Part shown: positions 63,003 to 64,000 of the stretch, in pieces | Position numbering within the stretch: the first letter of the stretch is position 1 | Layout of the letters: every line of letters starts with the position of its first letter | Origin: Pleomorphomonas sp. JP5 | GTDB taxonomy: Bacteria; Pseudomonadota; Alphaproteobacteria; Rhizobiales; Pleomorphomonadaceae | Direction: 5' to 3' | Assembly (NCBI RefSeq): GCF_023721815.1 | Contig: NZ_JAMDLI010000008.1 | Coordinates: forward strand, 124,001 to 188,000 | Length of the DNA: 64,000 bases | Translations under genes and position numbers: made by a program | Notes under the pieces: generated by a model | Database searches by the model: none | Told to the model about the DNA's origin: nothing | What the model saw: only the letters and a program-made list of their open reading frames with translations

Positions 63003-64000
63003 TCAGCAGCAGCACCCCGAGGCCGGGGCCGCGTCGATCTCCGCGCCGCCGCCCGGCGTAGAACAGTCGAACCGACCGAAATGCACGGCCCGGCTCCCGT
63101 CGACCCGGAAATGCCGGCCAAAGCGGCTCTCACCGATCATGGCGGCCGTGTTGCCGCAAACCAGCATCGGCTTTCCGGCTATGAAGCGATGATGATCGTC
63201 GAGAACGAAGGCGCTCGGCGAGTCGGGCAGACTGCCTAGATAGGTCGCCACCTGACCGTAATCCTCGCAGCAGTCCTCGAGCCCATCGAGCTTGAAGGCA
63301 CGCACCGTCATCGACCAGAAGGTCGTGGCGCCGACAAGAAGCTCGGCATAGGGGTGGCCGATGGCGATGGGGCGCCTGGAGAGCAGGCGGAAGTCCGGCC
63401 AGCCGCTTGCCGCCATCAGGCGGCGGAAATCCTCGACATAGAGCGCGCCGCCCAGACACTCGCCCACCAGCAATGGATCGGCGGCGACCTCGGCCGGCAG
63501 GCGGCGACTGGCAAAGACGTCCGAGAACAGCAGTTCGCCACCGGGCTTCAGCACCCGATGGATCTCGGCGAACACCTTCGCCTTGTCCGGTGACAGGTTG
63601 AGGGCGCAATTGGAGATCACCACGTCGATCGATCCGTCTGCGATACCGAGAGACGCGAGATCCTCGAACTGGCCCTCGATGAAGCTGACGTTGGAGGCGC
63701 GGTGACCGAAAACACGTGCCTGCTCGGCCTGATGGTCGCGACCGACCGCCAGTTGCTCCGGCGTCATGTCGACGCCGATGGAACGGCCGCCCTCTCCGAC
63801 CAGCGCCGACACCATGAACACGTCGCGCCCCGTGCCGCAGCCAAGGTCGAGCACCGTCATGCCCTCGACGTCGTCCGGCATGGGCGAGCCGCAGCCATAA
63901 AAGCGATTGACGACCTCCGGATGGATCGTCTCCAGGATCGAGCGCAGTCGCGGCGAAAGCGGCTCCAAGGAGCAACAGGCACCGGTCTTGAGATCTCCGC
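63003..64000 (-). CDS. arsM: ArsM-type arsenite methyltransferase-like protein, 5' end beyond window
   Basis: Partial: the frame is open to the window end, reading DLKTGACCSLEPL at the start of what is visible. That LKT-x-ACC block is a family hallmark, and it is followed by IHPEVVNRFYGCGSPMP, SAM motif VLDLGCGTGRDVF, ISNCALNLSPDK, ELLFSDVFASRRLP and GECLGGALYVEDFRRL. These include the positions of the arsenic-binding cysteines of ArsM. The C terminus ends in three Cys (GCCC). It could methylate As(III), or have been recruited to another thiol- or metal-bound substrate in this cluster. It precedes the flavodiiron gene by 45 bases. Confidence 0.88.
   Translation of the reverse strand, partial: GDLKTGACCSLEPLSPRLRSILETIHPEVVNRFYGCGSPMPDDVEGMTVLDLGCGTGRDVFMVSALVGEGGRSIGVDMTPEQLAVGRDHQAEQARVFGHRASNVSFIEGQFEDLASLGIADGSIDVVISNCALNLSPDKAKVFAEIHRVLKPGGELLFSDVFASRRLPAEVAADPLLVGECLGGALYVEDFRRLMAASGWPDFRLLSRRPIAIGHPYAELLVGATTFWSMTVRAFKLDGLEDCCEDYGQVATYLGSLPDSPSAFVLDDHHRFIAGKPMLVCGNTAAMIGESRFGRHFRVDGSRAVHFGRFDCSTPGGGAEIDAAPASGCCC

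Overview
GC-rich chromosomal DNA from an alphaproteobacterium, most likely of the order Hyphomicrobiales (Rhizobiales). The support is gene content and order: cysS next to cimA, lptF-lptG-lptD-surA-like-pdxA-rsmA, yicC-gmk, hslV-hslU close to hisF-hisE-coaA, and moaC-moeA. The genus is not proven. No phage, insertion sequence, CRISPR array, rRNA or tRNA gene was recognised. Coding density is high. The long open frames antisense to clear genes are ordinary shadows in high-GC DNA.

Bases 1-31,000 are mostly housekeeping. They hold citramalate synthase (cut by the window edge), an aminopeptidase, a GFA-fold protein and cysS; creA, an SGNH hydrolase, gltX, holC and pepA; the LPS export genes lptF-lptG-lptD with a SurA-like chaperone, pdxA and rsmA; gmk-yicC; an aldo/keto reductase facing a LacI-type regulator; hslV-hslU; a SoxS-independent PAS-PAS chemoreceptor without membrane segments; and hisF-hisE-coaA. 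The hisB-hisH-hisA part that rhizobia usually carry between hslV and hisF is missing here.

Bases 28,200-37,500 are an amino-sugar island of two divergent operons. Leftwards runs a BadF-type sugar kinase, a GntR-UTRA regulator and nagA. Rightwards runs murQ, a sugar ABC transporter (binding protein, two permeases), a Gfo/Idh/MocA oxidoreductase and the transporter ATPase. Both promoters carry the same 11-bp-spaced TGGTA/TGGYA direct repeat, which is a good operator candidate for the GntR regulator. The proposed job is import and dismantling of GlcNAc or MurNAc-containing cell-wall or chitin fragments.

Bases 37,500-47,850 hold an AraC-GyrI-like regulator, glutathione reductase, a DUF2059 protein, gph, a Cache-type membrane chemoreceptor, the molybdenum-cofactor genes moeB, moeA and moaC, and a HAD phosphatase.

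Bases 47,870-64,000 are the most interesting part: a leftward block built round a Mop-type molybdenum aldehyde oxidoreductase. In transcription order it holds an ArsM-like methyltransferase (cut by the window edge), a flavodiiron protein, a MoaD-like protein, an XdhC-type maturation factor, Mop, a large FAD/Fe-S/CCG-domain oxidoreductase, a small zinc-ribbon-like redox protein, a SAM methyltransferase, a C_GCAxxG_C_C protein, a MobA-like nucleotidyltransferase fused to an HD domain, a radical SAM protein and an AMP-dependent ligase. Six successive junctions are 4-base start/stop overlaps, so seven accessory genes are probably translated as one coupled unit. The block ends with an unusual regulator joining an AcoR-type GAF-PAS front to a Crp-type DNA-binding end. 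From memory the set resembles the DVU_1551-DVU_1559 neighbourhood of Desulfovibrio vulgaris, whose accessory proteins have no settled function. This is the best candidate for an undescribed system.
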